From Kitasatospora aureofaciens (GTDB lineage Bacteria; Actinomycetota; Actinomycetes; Streptomycetales; Streptomycetaceae), in NCBI RefSeq assembly GCF_019192735.1, contig NZ_JAHTKP010000038.1, positions 1 through 64,000 of the forward strand: a stretch of DNA of 64,000 bases, written 5' to 3'. Below the pieces are notes generated by a model. It ran no database searches and was not told the DNA's origin. It worked only from the letters and a program-made list of their open reading frames with translations. Numbering within the stretch: position 1 is the stretch's first letter; each line of letters opens with the position of its first letter. Below, in pieces: positions 34,721 through 42,053 of this stretch. Both the position numbers and the translations under genes were made by a program.

Positions 34721-35275
34721 TCACCGCCCAGGCCCCTCCAGCCGGGGCTTGGTGAGTGCGTCGAGCCTGCCGCGGACCGCCACGGCGTCGCGGTGCTGGA
34801 GGTCGTCGAGGATGGTGAGGGCGTCCTGCCAGGCGGTGCGGGCGGCCTCGGTGCCGCCCTGGCGCGGGCGGTCACCGAGCGCGTCGAAGAGATCGAGGGC
34901 CAGCCGGAGCTGGGCGTGGGCCTCGGGCTGCCGGTCCTCCGACCGGTGGACCTGTCCCAGCCGGCGGTGGGCATGGGCCTGACGGTCCCGGTGCCCGCTG
35001 CGCTCGGCCGCGGCCAGCGCGGCCCGGCTGACCTCCTCCCACTCTCGCCACGCTCCGGCCCGGAGCAGGAAGGGCGCCAGCACGGCGGAGAGCTGCCAGG
35101 CGTGGTCGTCGAATCCGGCCGCGTGGGCGCGGGCGACCGTGGCGGTGAGCACCGCCTGCTCGGCCCGGTACCAGGCCAGGGCCTGCTCGTGGTCGTCGAG
35201 GGCGGCCGGCGCTGTCCCGGGCGAGGGCGCGGACAGGTCGAGCGCGATCACGGTCGGGTTCCAGAGCAGCCACGC
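34721..35275 (-). pseudogene. Remnant of an AfsR/SARP-type regulator (TPR region)
   Basis: A leftward frame of about 185 residues carries NB-ARC/TPR regulator text: DDHEQALAWYRAEQAVLTA, AAGFDDHAWQLSAVLAPFLL, AAERSGHRDRQAHAHRRLGQ and the terminal AARTAWQDALTILDDL. The DNA-binding, BTAD and ATPase parts are absent, and the TPR repeats look shortened by deletion after HRRLGQVH. The upstream end stops abruptly at a junction with an opposite-strand fragment. Confidence 0.65.
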
Positions 35276-35510
35276 CGGCGCGTGGGTGGACGTCAACATC
35301 GTCTCCCCGTACGGCGGCCAGGTCGGCTACGGCGGCGGGAACACCTACTCCAAGGACATCTGCACGGGTGGCGCCGACATCCACTCGGCCAGCCCGGACG
35401 CCTGGCGCGCGCAGGCGATCGTCAACAGCTGCGGCTCGTGGGCGCTCGGCACCCTGCACAACTACGGCGACGGCGGCACCTGGGCCGGCGCCCACTCCGG
35501 CGGCTGCTGA
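35276..35510 (+). pseudogene. C-terminal fragment of a secreted cysteine-containing protein
   Basis: About 77 residues: VDVNIVSPYGGQVGYGGGNT, YSKDICTGGADIHSASPDAW and GSWALGTLHNYGDGGTWAGA before HSGGC and a stop. Gly/Tyr/Cys-rich text of this kind is usual in secreted proteins, but there is no signal peptide: the frame upstream is antisense to the AfsR relic. Read as a truncated gene; family not recognised. Confidence 0.5.
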
Positions 35511-35568
35511 CCGCCTCCGCCACCCCACCCCGGCAGCCGGCCCACCCCACGGGGCCGGCTGCCGGCCG

Positions 35569-35674
35569 TGCGTTCCTGGATGCCGTGCGGGCAGGGAAGA
35601 CCCTCGACGCCCACGACGCCCTGTGCGCGCACGAGTTGTACGAGCAGATCGTCGAGCGCATCGAGATGGCCTGA
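35569..35674 (+). pseudogene. Orphan 3' end of a Gfo/Idh oxidoreductase gene
   Basis: The frame AFLDAVRAGKTLDAHDAL followed by CAHELYEQIVERIEMA and stop matches the last about 33 residues of the oxidoreductase at 22379-23308 (AFLDAVRAGKTLDAHDAL, RTHELCERIVERIEST). DNA similarity starts abruptly at GCGTTCCT and continues to the stop codon. No start or upstream domain exists here. Confidence 0.8.
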
Positions 35675-35884
35675 GGCCGCGGAGGCCGGCGGCGGTGCCG
35701 CTCTTCGCGCGAGGCGGTCGGCCCGATCGGAGACCTGCCGGGCCCCTCCGCGGCCGGCGACCACTGAGCCCTGCGACCGCGCACAGCGGCGCCGAGCCCG
35801 GCGAGCACGACACGTCGTCCGCACTCTCGCCGGCGACGGCGGCCGGTCCGCCGCCCGGCACAACACCGGTGAGGGAGAAGGCGG

Positions 35885-35974
35885 ATGACCACAGCTCCTG
35901 ATGCCACGCCGACGCCCCCTACGGCTGGTTCCCGGTGGCGCCGGGGGCTAGGAGCGTGGGTCAGTAACGTCTGA
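35885..35974 (+). CDS. Possible 29-residue peptide
   Basis: An ATG preceded by GGGAGAAGGCGG opens a frame of 29 codons (MTTAPDATPTPP then RWRRGLGAWVSNV). It is either a small peptide or the beginning of a lost gene; its 3' end lies in the left copy of a 24-bp inverted repeat. The rest of 35675-36004 shows no supported gene. Confidence 0.2.
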   Translation: MTTAPDATPTPPTAGSRWRRGLGAWVSNV

Positions 35975-36249
35975 GGGGGCGGGGCCACTCAGCGGTCTGC
36001 CGCGCTACCCACGGGAGGCGCGAACGGCGGCGATGACGATCGTGATCAGGATGGACACCAGGAAGAGCGTCACCGCAGGCCACAGCGGATCGCCGTTGAT
36101 GAGCGCGTTCATGAGCCCGCGGAAACCAGCACCGAGGAAGAAATGCATGCGCGTACCGTAGCGTCACCCGTCGCCAGGCGGGGAGTGCCGGGCGATCGGC
36201 GATCACACCGACCCGGCCAATTGCTCGTTACCGACCCACGCTCCTAGCC
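35946..36249. repeat. 24-bp inverted repeats bracketing a 304-bp segment
   Basis: The left arm at 35946-35969 (GGCTAGGAGCGTGGGTCAGT then AACG) matches the reverse complement of the right arm at 36226-36249 at 23 of 24 positions. Between them lies only a 47-residue membrane protein gene. The right arm contains the stop codon of the zinc-ribbon gene at 36244. A small mobile element or an inverted duplication are both possible; no target duplication was found. Confidence 0.7.
36005..36148 (-). CDS. 47-residue single-span membrane protein
   Basis: MHFFLGAGFRGLMNALINGD leads into PLWPAVTLFLVSILITIVIA and the basic end AVRASRG, one clear transmembrane helix with a positive C-terminus. The function is unknown. 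No strong ribosome binding site is visible before the ATG, but codon positions 3 are strongly G/C-rich. It is the only gene inside the 24-bp inverted repeat pair. Confidence 0.5.
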   Translation of the reverse strand: MHFFLGAGFRGLMNALINGDPLWPAVTLFLVSILITIVIAAVRASRG

Positions 36250-37068
36250 GGTGCACCAGAAGAGGAACGGTGTGCAGGTCGGCTTCGGGCTGGTGCTCGG
36301 GCTCGGCGCCGGCTGGGGTGGCTCGGGTGAGGAGGGGTGGGCGCTCGGGGGTGCCGGCTGGGTGGCCGGGGCGGCCGAGGCGTGGCCCGGTGCCGGCGGG
36401 GTGGGTGACCCGGGCGGGACGGCGCCAGTGTGGCCGGGTGTCGGCGAGGCGGTGGCGGTGGTGTGGCCCGGTCCTGGGGAAGAGTGGGGCTTCGGGGAGG
36501 CCGACGTCGGGTGCTGGCTCGGGCGCAGGCTGGGGGAGGGCTCGCCCGGCGCGCTGGTGCTCTGCTCGGCCGGGGTCGGCTGTGCGCTGGGCGAAGCGGC
36601 CGGGCCGACGGACCCGTCCGAGTCGTTCGAGTGGAGGGCGATCGTGCCGAAAGCGGTGATCGCGATGCCCGCTGCGGCGACGCCGGCGGCCAGTTGCCAC
36701 CGCTTCAGCCTGGCGCGGGGCGAGGTGGCCGGCTCGTCGGCCGGTCCCTCGGCGTGCTGCCCGGGCGGCAGGTCGTCTGCGGGGGCGGGTGGCTCCGCCG
36801 GTGCCGGGGGCTGTGCCGGCTGGTCGGACCGGGTGTCAGGGGTCGTCGTGCCTGCGGCCGCCTCGGCGTCCGTGGCTCCGTTCGCTTCCAGGGCTTCCGC
36901 GGCCTCCATGGCCACGGTCGCTTCCACGGTTTCCACGGCCACGGTCGCTTCCATGGCCTCCGTGGCCGCGGTCCCTTCCACGGGCCGGGTGTCGGCCGTG
37001 GGCCGGGCGCAGTCGGGGCAGGGCTCGGCGTGGTCGGGCCGATTCCCACAGGACGAGCAGTGGTCCAT
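36244..37068 (-). CDS. Zinc-ribbon, membrane-anchored proline-rich protein (paralog A)
   Basis: 274 residues. N-terminal zinc ribbon CSSCGNRPDHAEPCPDC, then a low-complexity Ala/Glu/Thr/Val region with EAMEAT/VETVEAT repeats and a Pro/Ala region. One transmembrane helix follows (WQLAAGVAAAGIAITAFGTI, about residue 135), then about 110 residues of Ser/Pro-rich linker ending PTCTPFLFWCTG. The inside-zinc, outside-proline layout and the end motif are shared with the gene at 37239. They resemble the streptomycete SCO2400-type family as I recall it (not verified). GGAAAG precedes the ATG. Confidence 0.7.
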   Translation of the reverse strand: MDHCSSCGNRPDHAEPCPDCARPTADTRPVEGTAATEAMEATVAVETVEATVAMEAAEALEANGATDAEAAAGTTTPDTRSDQPAQPPAPAEPPAPADDLPPGQHAEGPADEPATSPRARLKRWQLAAGVAAAGIAITAFGTIALHSNDSDGSVGPAASPSAQPTPAEQSTSAPGEPSPSLRPSQHPTSASPKPHSSPGPGHTTATASPTPGHTGAVPPGSPTPPAPGHASAAPATQPAPPSAHPSSPEPPQPAPSPSTSPKPTCTPFLFWCTG

Positions 37069-37238
37069 TCGATCTTTCCGTACGTGGCGATGCCACCGGC
37101 ACCGGCCGGTGGTCTTGCTCGAGGACACAGAGGACACAAGCGGAATCGTGTGCTCCGGGAGCCTAGTTCCCGGGATGTGTAGGGAACGGGCATGGTTGGT
37201 GAGGCTTCCGGAAAGATCTGCGTGTCCGGGCCTGAAGG

Positions 37239-37943
37239 TCAGGTGCACCAGAACAGGAACGGCGTGCAACTCGGTTTCGGGGCCGGCGTGGACGTCGGTC
37301 TGGTCGGCTGCGGGGTGGGTGCCGGCTGTGTGCCGGGGCCGGTGCTCGGCCCGGTCGGGCTCGGCGGTGGCGTCGCGGACGGCCGGGCGGAGGTTGGCGG
37401 GGGTGCGGGGGTGGCGGTCGGCGGCGGAGCGGTGGACGAGGTCGCGCTGCCCGACGCGCTCGGCTGGGCGCCGGCGGACGACGGCTGCGGACGGGCCGTG
37501 CCGGAGACGGGGGCCGTTGCCCGGGTGGCCGTGATGGCAGAGGCGCTCGCGGACTCCCGGGCCTGTGACGGGGAGCCCGGGGAGGCGGGCGCCACCACTT
37601 TGCCCGACGGGGCCGGGGCCGCTTCGCCGCCCGCGTGGCCGACCGCCAGCAAGGCGGTGGCCAGCCCGCCGGCCACCGCGCCGACCGCCGACAGGGCCAC
37701 CACGGCACCCCGCCGTCCAGTGCCCCGTCGCCTGGTGTTCCGTCGCCCGCGACTCCGCCTCGTTGACCGGCTCGCGGGTGTGGCGGGCGCCGCCTCGCTC
37801 GGGTGTCGAGGCTCGGTCCGGCGCTCCTCGTGTCCGCGTTCCTCGTTCAGCGGTTCCGCGGCCGAGGGTCCGGCGGCCCGTCCGCAGCCGGGACAGGACA
37901 GCGCGCCATTGAGATGGCGTTGGCAGGGCGTGCAGTAACTCAA
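37239..37943 (-). CDS. Zinc-ribbon, membrane-anchored proline-rich protein (paralog B)
   Basis: 234 residues. The zinc ribbon is SYCTPCQRHLNGALSCPGCG at the very N-terminus, then a basic stretch (RRSRGRRNTRRRGTGRR), one transmembrane helix (AVVALSAVGAVAGGLATALL), a long Pro/Ser/Thr linker, and the end PSCTPFLFWCT. I choose the TTG at 37943 because GGAGAAGG lies 5 nt upstream and the zinc ribbon then begins at residue 4; an in-frame extension upstream lacks support. It precedes paralog A by 170 bp on the same strand. Confidence 0.72.
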   Translation of the reverse strand: MSYCTPCQRHLNGALSCPGCGRAAGPSAAEPLNEERGHEERRTEPRHPSEAAPATPASRSTRRSRGRRNTRRRGTGRRGAVVALSAVGAVAGGLATALLAVGHAGGEAAPAPSGKVVAPASPGSPSQARESASASAITATRATAPVSGTARPQPSSAGAQPSASGSATSSTAPPPTATPAPPPTSARPSATPPPSPTGPSTGPGTQPAPTPQPTRPTSTPAPKPSCTPFLFWCT

Positions 37944-38220
37944 TGCGACCTTCTCCGTCGATGCCCGAATGACCGCACCCGACGGTGACTTGTTCGCCGC
38001 CCGCATGCCGAGCCCGATTGCATGCGGAGCGTACGCAGATCGGCCCTGGTCGCAACACCGGGCCGGCGCGAGGCTTCTGCGGAGATCACGTGCAGCTCGC
38101 GTGAGCACGACACCGCCACCCTCACGTTACCGGCCAGTAATTTGGCTGATCATCATCTCCTCTGAAGATCCGTCAGATCGCTAGGCTCCCGGAAAACCCC
38201 CTGCGAACCGAGGAGCAGCG

Positions 38221-39792
38221 ATGGCACGACCCCACCGAAGCCGCGGACATCGGGCGGCGAGCGCCGTCCTCGCCGTGGCGCTCGCCGTCGGCGCGGGCGC
38301 CGTCGCGCAGCCCGCCGTGGCAGCGCCCGCCGTCGTCCAGGCCCTCGGCTCGTTCCGCCTCGCCGATATTCCCGCGCAGGACGGCGTCGTCCTCAAGGCC
38401 GACGTGTTCACCCCGCCCCCCGGCACCCCGGGCGCGGATGCGCAGGGCCGCTACCCGGTGATCGTGCAGCCGGCCAGCTGGGGGCAGAACGATCTGGAGT
38501 ACGTCGCCCAGGGCCACCGCTTCGCCGCCGCCGGGTACGTCGTCGTCACCTATACCGTGCGCGGGTTCTGGGGCTCCGGCGGCGAGGTGGACGTCGCCGG
38601 GTCGAAGGACGTCGCCGACATCTCGACCGTGATCGACTGGGCCCTCGCCCGCACCGCGGCCGACCCCGACCGTGTCGGCATGGTCGGCCTCTCGCTGGGC
38701 GGCGGCCTCACCCTGCTGGGCGCGGCCTTCGACGCGCGGATCAAGGCCGTCGCCTCGTTGAGCGGCTGGGCCGACCTGACCGACGCGCTGTACAGCGGGC
38801 AGACCCGGCACACCCAGGCCGCCGCCGTGCTGGCCGCGATCCAGGCGCCCACCGGCCGCAGGAGCCCCGAGTTCGCGCGGGTCCTGGACGACCTCTTCGC
38901 CGACCGCGACCTGCCGGACGTGATCCGGTGGGCGGACACCCGCTCGCCGTCCGCCTACCTGGACCGGATCAACGCCCACGGCACCGCCGTCCTCCTGGCC
39001 AACGGCTGGGGTGACAGCTTCTTCAACCCCGGCCAGATCACCGCCTTCTACCAGCGGCTCACCGGGCCCAAGCGCCTCGAACTGCGCCCGGGCGACCACG
39101 CGACCCAGGAGCTCACCGGCCTGCTCGGCTTCTCCAACGCCACCTGGAACAGCGCCCGCACCTGGTTCGACCGCTACCTCAAGGGAGCCCCGGCGGACCA
39201 GGGGCAGCCGGTCGATCTGGAGGTCCGCCCGACCGGCGTGCACGAGGAGCACCCCGACTGGCAGTCCGTCAGCTCCCGCACCGAGCAGCTGACGTTCGAC
39301 GCGGGAACCCGGGCCACGGTCGAGGGCGACCGCCGCTCCGGTGCGAGCGGTGGTGCCGCCCTGCTGTCCGGGCTGCTCGACCAGGCGGCGCACCAGCCGC
39401 CGACCGTCCTCGTCCCCCTCCTCGACCGCTCGGCCGCCGTCGTGCAGCAGTCGCAGCCGTACTGGCAGGGCCTGCAGGTGCGCGGCGCCGTCCGGCTGCA
39501 CACCACGGTCACCGCGTCCGCGCCGCAGGGCACGGCCGTCGGCTACCTCTACGACGTGGATGCGCTCGGCGTCGGCCGCCTGATCGCGCACGCGCCGCAG
39601 AGCTGGTCCGGACGCCCGCCGGGGCAGGCGTTCCCGCTGGACGTCACGCTGTTCCCCACCGCGTACGACGTGCCGGCCGGCCACCGGATCGCCCTGGTGC
39701 TCGGCACCCGGGACGACCTGTACGGCGGCGCCACCCCGCCGGGCAGCACGGTGACCTTCGGCCCGGCGGACCTGTCCTTGCCGCTGCGCTGA
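38221..39792 (+). CDS. Secreted CocE/NonD-family (X-Pro dipeptidyl-peptidase-like) hydrolase
   Basis: 523 residues. Signal peptide with basic start (MARPHRSRGHRAA) and cleavage near QPAVAAPA. Alpha/beta-hydrolase domain: YTVRGFWGSGGEVD is the oxyanion-region motif and GLSLGGG holds nucleophile Ser158; ANGWGDSFF and LRPGDHATQE fit the catalytic Asp and His. The C-terminal jelly-roll (about residues 330-523) is the X-Pro peptidase C-domain type. Acts outside the cell on an ester or peptide. GAGGAGCAGCG precedes the ATG. Confidence 0.88.
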   Translation: MARPHRSRGHRAASAVLAVALAVGAGAVAQPAVAAPAVVQALGSFRLADIPAQDGVVLKADVFTPPPGTPGADAQGRYPVIVQPASWGQNDLEYVAQGHRFAAAGYVVVTYTVRGFWGSGGEVDVAGSKDVADISTVIDWALARTAADPDRVGMVGLSLGGGLTLLGAAFDARIKAVASLSGWADLTDALYSGQTRHTQAAAVLAAIQAPTGRRSPEFARVLDDLFADRDLPDVIRWADTRSPSAYLDRINAHGTAVLLANGWGDSFFNPGQITAFYQRLTGPKRLELRPGDHATQELTGLLGFSNATWNSARTWFDRYLKGAPADQGQPVDLEVRPTGVHEEHPDWQSVSSRTEQLTFDAGTRATVEGDRRSGASGGAALLSGLLDQAAHQPPTVLVPLLDRSAAVVQQSQPYWQGLQVRGAVRLHTTVTASAPQGTAVGYLYDVDALGVGRLIAHAPQSWSGRPPGQAFPLDVTLFPTAYDVPAGHRIALVLGTRDDLYGGATPPGSTVTFGPADLSLPLR

Positions 39793-39802
39793 GGGGATGC
39801 GT

Positions 39803-39847
39803 CGGCCGCCGCTCAGCATGATCCGGGCGATCAGCTCTCGGCGGCCG
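39803..39847. terminator. Hairpin between convergent genes
   Basis: CGGCCGCCG (39803-39811) pairs with 39839-39847, and the interior GATC-CGGGC-GATC can pair too. It lies 11 bp after the CocE-type gene and 44 bp before the end of the leftward gene at 39891. Confidence 0.4.
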
Positions 39848-39890
39848 GCCGCCCCGGCGGTTCTCCCCTCTTCCTCGGGACGGGCCCGGA

Positions 39891-40304
39891 TCAGGCCATT
39901 CCCGCCCGCCGCCGCTTGGGCCGACGCGGCGGCCCGTCGATCCGCGCGAACGCCTCGCGGACGGCGACCCGCCCGGCCGCGTGGAACGCCCGCTCGTGCG
40001 AGTCGACATCGTGCACGGCCGTCCGGTGCACGACCACCGCCACCGCGACATCAGCCGCCCGCGCGGCCAACTCCTCGCGCACGCCGGCGACGAAGGCTTT
40101 GTGATACACCATCAGATCACTCCCCGCAGGACCCCCGGCGACCTCGGCCCCATCGGCGACCTCGAAGACCAGCCCGTCCTCCCACGGCTCGAAGTCCACC
40201 GTGACGTCCGCGAAGTCGGACGGACACCCGGCCTGCCGCACGTACCGCGCCCGTACACCCCGGATCGGGAACGGCGGGAACGGCGGAAGCGTCATCGGCG
40301 TCAT
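39891..40304 (-). CDS. Stand-alone EF-G domain-IV-like protein
   Basis: 137 residues. The stretch DFADVTVDFEPWEDGLVFEV, AFVAGVREELAARA and especially VHDVDSHERAFHAAGRVAVR aligns by eye with domain IV of elongation factor G (where HDVDSSE-x-AF-x-AG is conserved), followed by a basic tail PPRRPKRRRAGMA. No GTPase domain is present. It may be a ribosome-binding or regulatory derivative; function unknown. ATG at 40304 or 40295. Confidence 0.6.
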   Translation of the reverse strand: MTPMTLPPFPPFPIRGVRARYVRQAGCPSDFADVTVDFEPWEDGLVFEVADGAEVAGGPAGSDLMVYHKAFVAGVREELAARAADVAVAVVVHRTAVHDVDSHERAFHAAGRVAVREAFARIDGPPRRPKRRRAGMA

Positions 40305-40635
40305 CCGCCGATTCTATTGAGCGGGCGATCACCGCCCCCGGCCGCCGGAGATGGCCCTGTCGCTCGACTCGCGGCGCCCGCTTGTGACCGGAATCGATGG
40401 TTGGCCGTGGAGTCGGGGATGTGTGCAGGTCGCGCCAGGAATCAGAATCGCTTGTTGGCCACTTTGGGAAGTGATAGTTGGCCAATGCTGCGACAGCTCG
40501 TCACTTAGGGTTGCCGGCCAGGGTATTCGTATGCCCGGTCGACTTGCTTGACAGCGGCCAGCTCGAATTCCCCACGTACGGCCAGTTGTGGTGTCACTCT
40601 CCGTAAGTGATCTCGCTGACCTCATACGGTCTGGT
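40305..40635. repeat. Left flank of cassette with GGCCAG repeats
   Basis: No gene supported. AAGTGATAGTTGGCCA at 40469-40484 and GGCCAGCTCGAATTCCCC continuing to GGCCAGTTGTGG at 40556-40591 recur in inverted orientation at 42007-42053. A further GGCCAGGG lies at about 40517. The sequence is clearly AT-richer than the neighbourhood. Read as one end of a transposon-like unit carrying the MarR/hydrolase genes. Confidence 0.6.
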
Positions 40636-41109
40636 TCAGTCGACGTCGACGTTGCCCATGACTTCGAGGAGGCGGGAGAGGACTCGGAGGCAGGCGTCAA
40701 TCTCGGTCTCGGTGAGGTCACCGCCGGCCTGGCGCAGCACTATGCGTTCGCGGTTGATTACGGCGGTAATAACGGTCTGGCCGTGTTCGGTCAGTCGGAT
40801 GAGGGATGACCTCTGGTGGGCCGGGTTGGGGGCGGACTCGACAAGACCTCTTGCGGCCGCGTCGTTGACCATGCGCTGGACGAACTGGCGGCTGAGCGCC
40901 TGCGCCCGACTCATCTGAGGGACGGTCATGGGCCCGTGCTCGCGAAGCAAGTTGAGGACGGCCCGCACCCCCGCCGACAGCCCTTCGGCGGACATGTCTT
41001 GCTCCACCTTGCGGTGGGTGCGCCGGTACAACGGCCCCACCAGGTCGAACACCTCGGTGAGCCGGTCCGTCAGCTCTTCGGACACCTGGCCGGGATCTGT
41101 TTCATTCAC
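40636..41109 (-). CDS. MarR-family transcriptional regulator
   Basis: 157 residues. Winged helix with GPMTVPQMSRAQALSRQFVQ and wing segment ESAPNPAHQRSSLIRLTEHG; helices LTDRLTEVFDLVGPLYRRTH and LTETEIDACLRVLSRLLEV form the dimer domain. Divergent from the hydrolase at 41167, with two identical operators between them, so it very probably represses both itself and the hydrolase and responds to the hydrolase substrate or a toxic compound. Confidence 0.88.
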   Translation of the reverse strand: MNETDPGQVSEELTDRLTEVFDLVGPLYRRTHRKVEQDMSAEGLSAGVRAVLNLLREHGPMTVPQMSRAQALSRQFVQRMVNDAAARGLVESAPNPAHQRSSLIRLTEHGQTVITAVINRERIVLRQAGGDLTETEIDACLRVLSRLLEVMGNVDVD

Positions 41110-41118
41110 ACCGCCATG

Positions 41119-41168
41119 ATGACACCTTGGTTGCCATTCTCCTCCAAGAATGACACCTTGGTTGTCAT
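41119..41168. promoter_or_regulatory. Two MarR operators
   Basis: ATGACACCTTGGTTGCCAT (41119-41137) and ATGACACCTTGGTTGTCAT (41150-41168) are 19-bp direct repeats 31 bp apart. The second is a perfect ATGACA-N7-TGTCAT inverted repeat and covers the first bases of the hydrolase start codon. Three helical turns separate them, suitable for two dimers on one face. Confidence 0.8.
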
Positions 41169-41943
41169 GAATGATCTATTCTGGCTCGACACCGGCGTCG
41201 GACAACCCCTCGTCCTGCTGCACGGCGGCTTCCTGGACCACCGCATGTGGGACGACCAGATACCCACCCTCGCCGCGCGGCACCGCGTCATCACGCCCGA
41301 CGCCCGCGGCCACGGCCGGTCCGCCAACGCCACCGAACCGTTCCGGCACACCGACGACCTCGCCGCGCTGCTACGACACTTGGACATCGGCCCCGCGGTC
41401 CTGGTAGGCGTCTCCATGGGAGGAAGCATCGCGGTCGACACCGCACTGGAGCATCCGGAACTGGTCAGTGCCGTGGTCGTCAGCGGCGCCGGAACCAGTG
41501 AGCCGATCTTCACGGACCCCTGGACCACCCGAACCTGGACCGCCTGGCAAACGGCGATGGCCGCCGGCGACCTGGACGCCGCCGTCGAGGCATTCACGCT
41601 CTTCGCCGCAGGCCCGGACCGCACCCTCGACGATCTCGCCCCTCAGGTCGTCGGCCGCCTGCGCGAGATGACCCGCAGCACCCTGTCCAAGCACACCACC
41701 GACGAACCCGACCTGCGCATCCCTGTCCGCGACACTTGGAACCGTGCCGCCAAGATCGACGTACCTGTGCTCGCCATCAACGGCGCCATCGACTCACCCG
41801 ATCACATCGGCATGGCCGAACGCCTCACCCACACCGTCACCAGTGGCGACGCGATCTCGATCGACGGGACCGCCCACTACCCCAACATGGAACGCCCGGA
41901 AGCCTTCAACAAGGCCCTCGAAGACTTCCTGCGCACCTTGTGA
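41167..41943 (+). CDS. Alpha/beta-fold hydrolase
   Basis: 258 residues. PLVLLHGGFLDHRMW is the oxyanion region, GVSMGGS carries nucleophile Ser83, and NGAIDSPDH and DGTAHYPNME fit the catalytic Asp and His. Esterase or haloperoxidase-like hydrolases look like this; the substrate is unknown. No ribosome binding site precedes the ATG, and the operator abuts it, so a leaderless transcript is likely. Coregulated with marR-type gene at 40636; the pair looks like transposon cargo. Confidence 0.87.
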   Translation: MNDLFWLDTGVGQPLVLLHGGFLDHRMWDDQIPTLAARHRVITPDARGHGRSANATEPFRHTDDLAALLRHLDIGPAVLVGVSMGGSIAVDTALEHPELVSAVVVSGAGTSEPIFTDPWTTRTWTAWQTAMAAGDLDAAVEAFTLFAAGPDRTLDDLAPQVVGRLREMTRSTLSKHTTDEPDLRIPVRDTWNRAAKIDVPVLAINGAIDSPDHIGMAERLTHTVTSGDAISIDGTAHYPNMERPEAFNKALEDFLRTL

Positions 41944-42006
41944 CCACAGGGCCGACTCCTTAGCCCCGCGATCACTGACCGTGACAAGTGGCGGCCAGAT
42001 AGCTCC

Positions 42007-42053
42007 CCACTAACTGGCCGCCAGCGGGGAATCCCAACTGGCCACTATCACTT
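42007..42053. repeat. Right flank of cassette, inverted GGCCAG repeats
   Basis: On the minus strand AAGTGATAGTGGCCAG (42038-42053) is followed by GGCCAGTTGGGATTCCCC and GGCCAGTTAGTGG (42007-42043). These match the left-flank repeats at 40469-40591 in opposite orientation, including the ATTCCCC core. Another GGCGGCCAG is at about 41991. The array overlaps the last codons of the transposase-related pseudogene. Confidence 0.6.
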
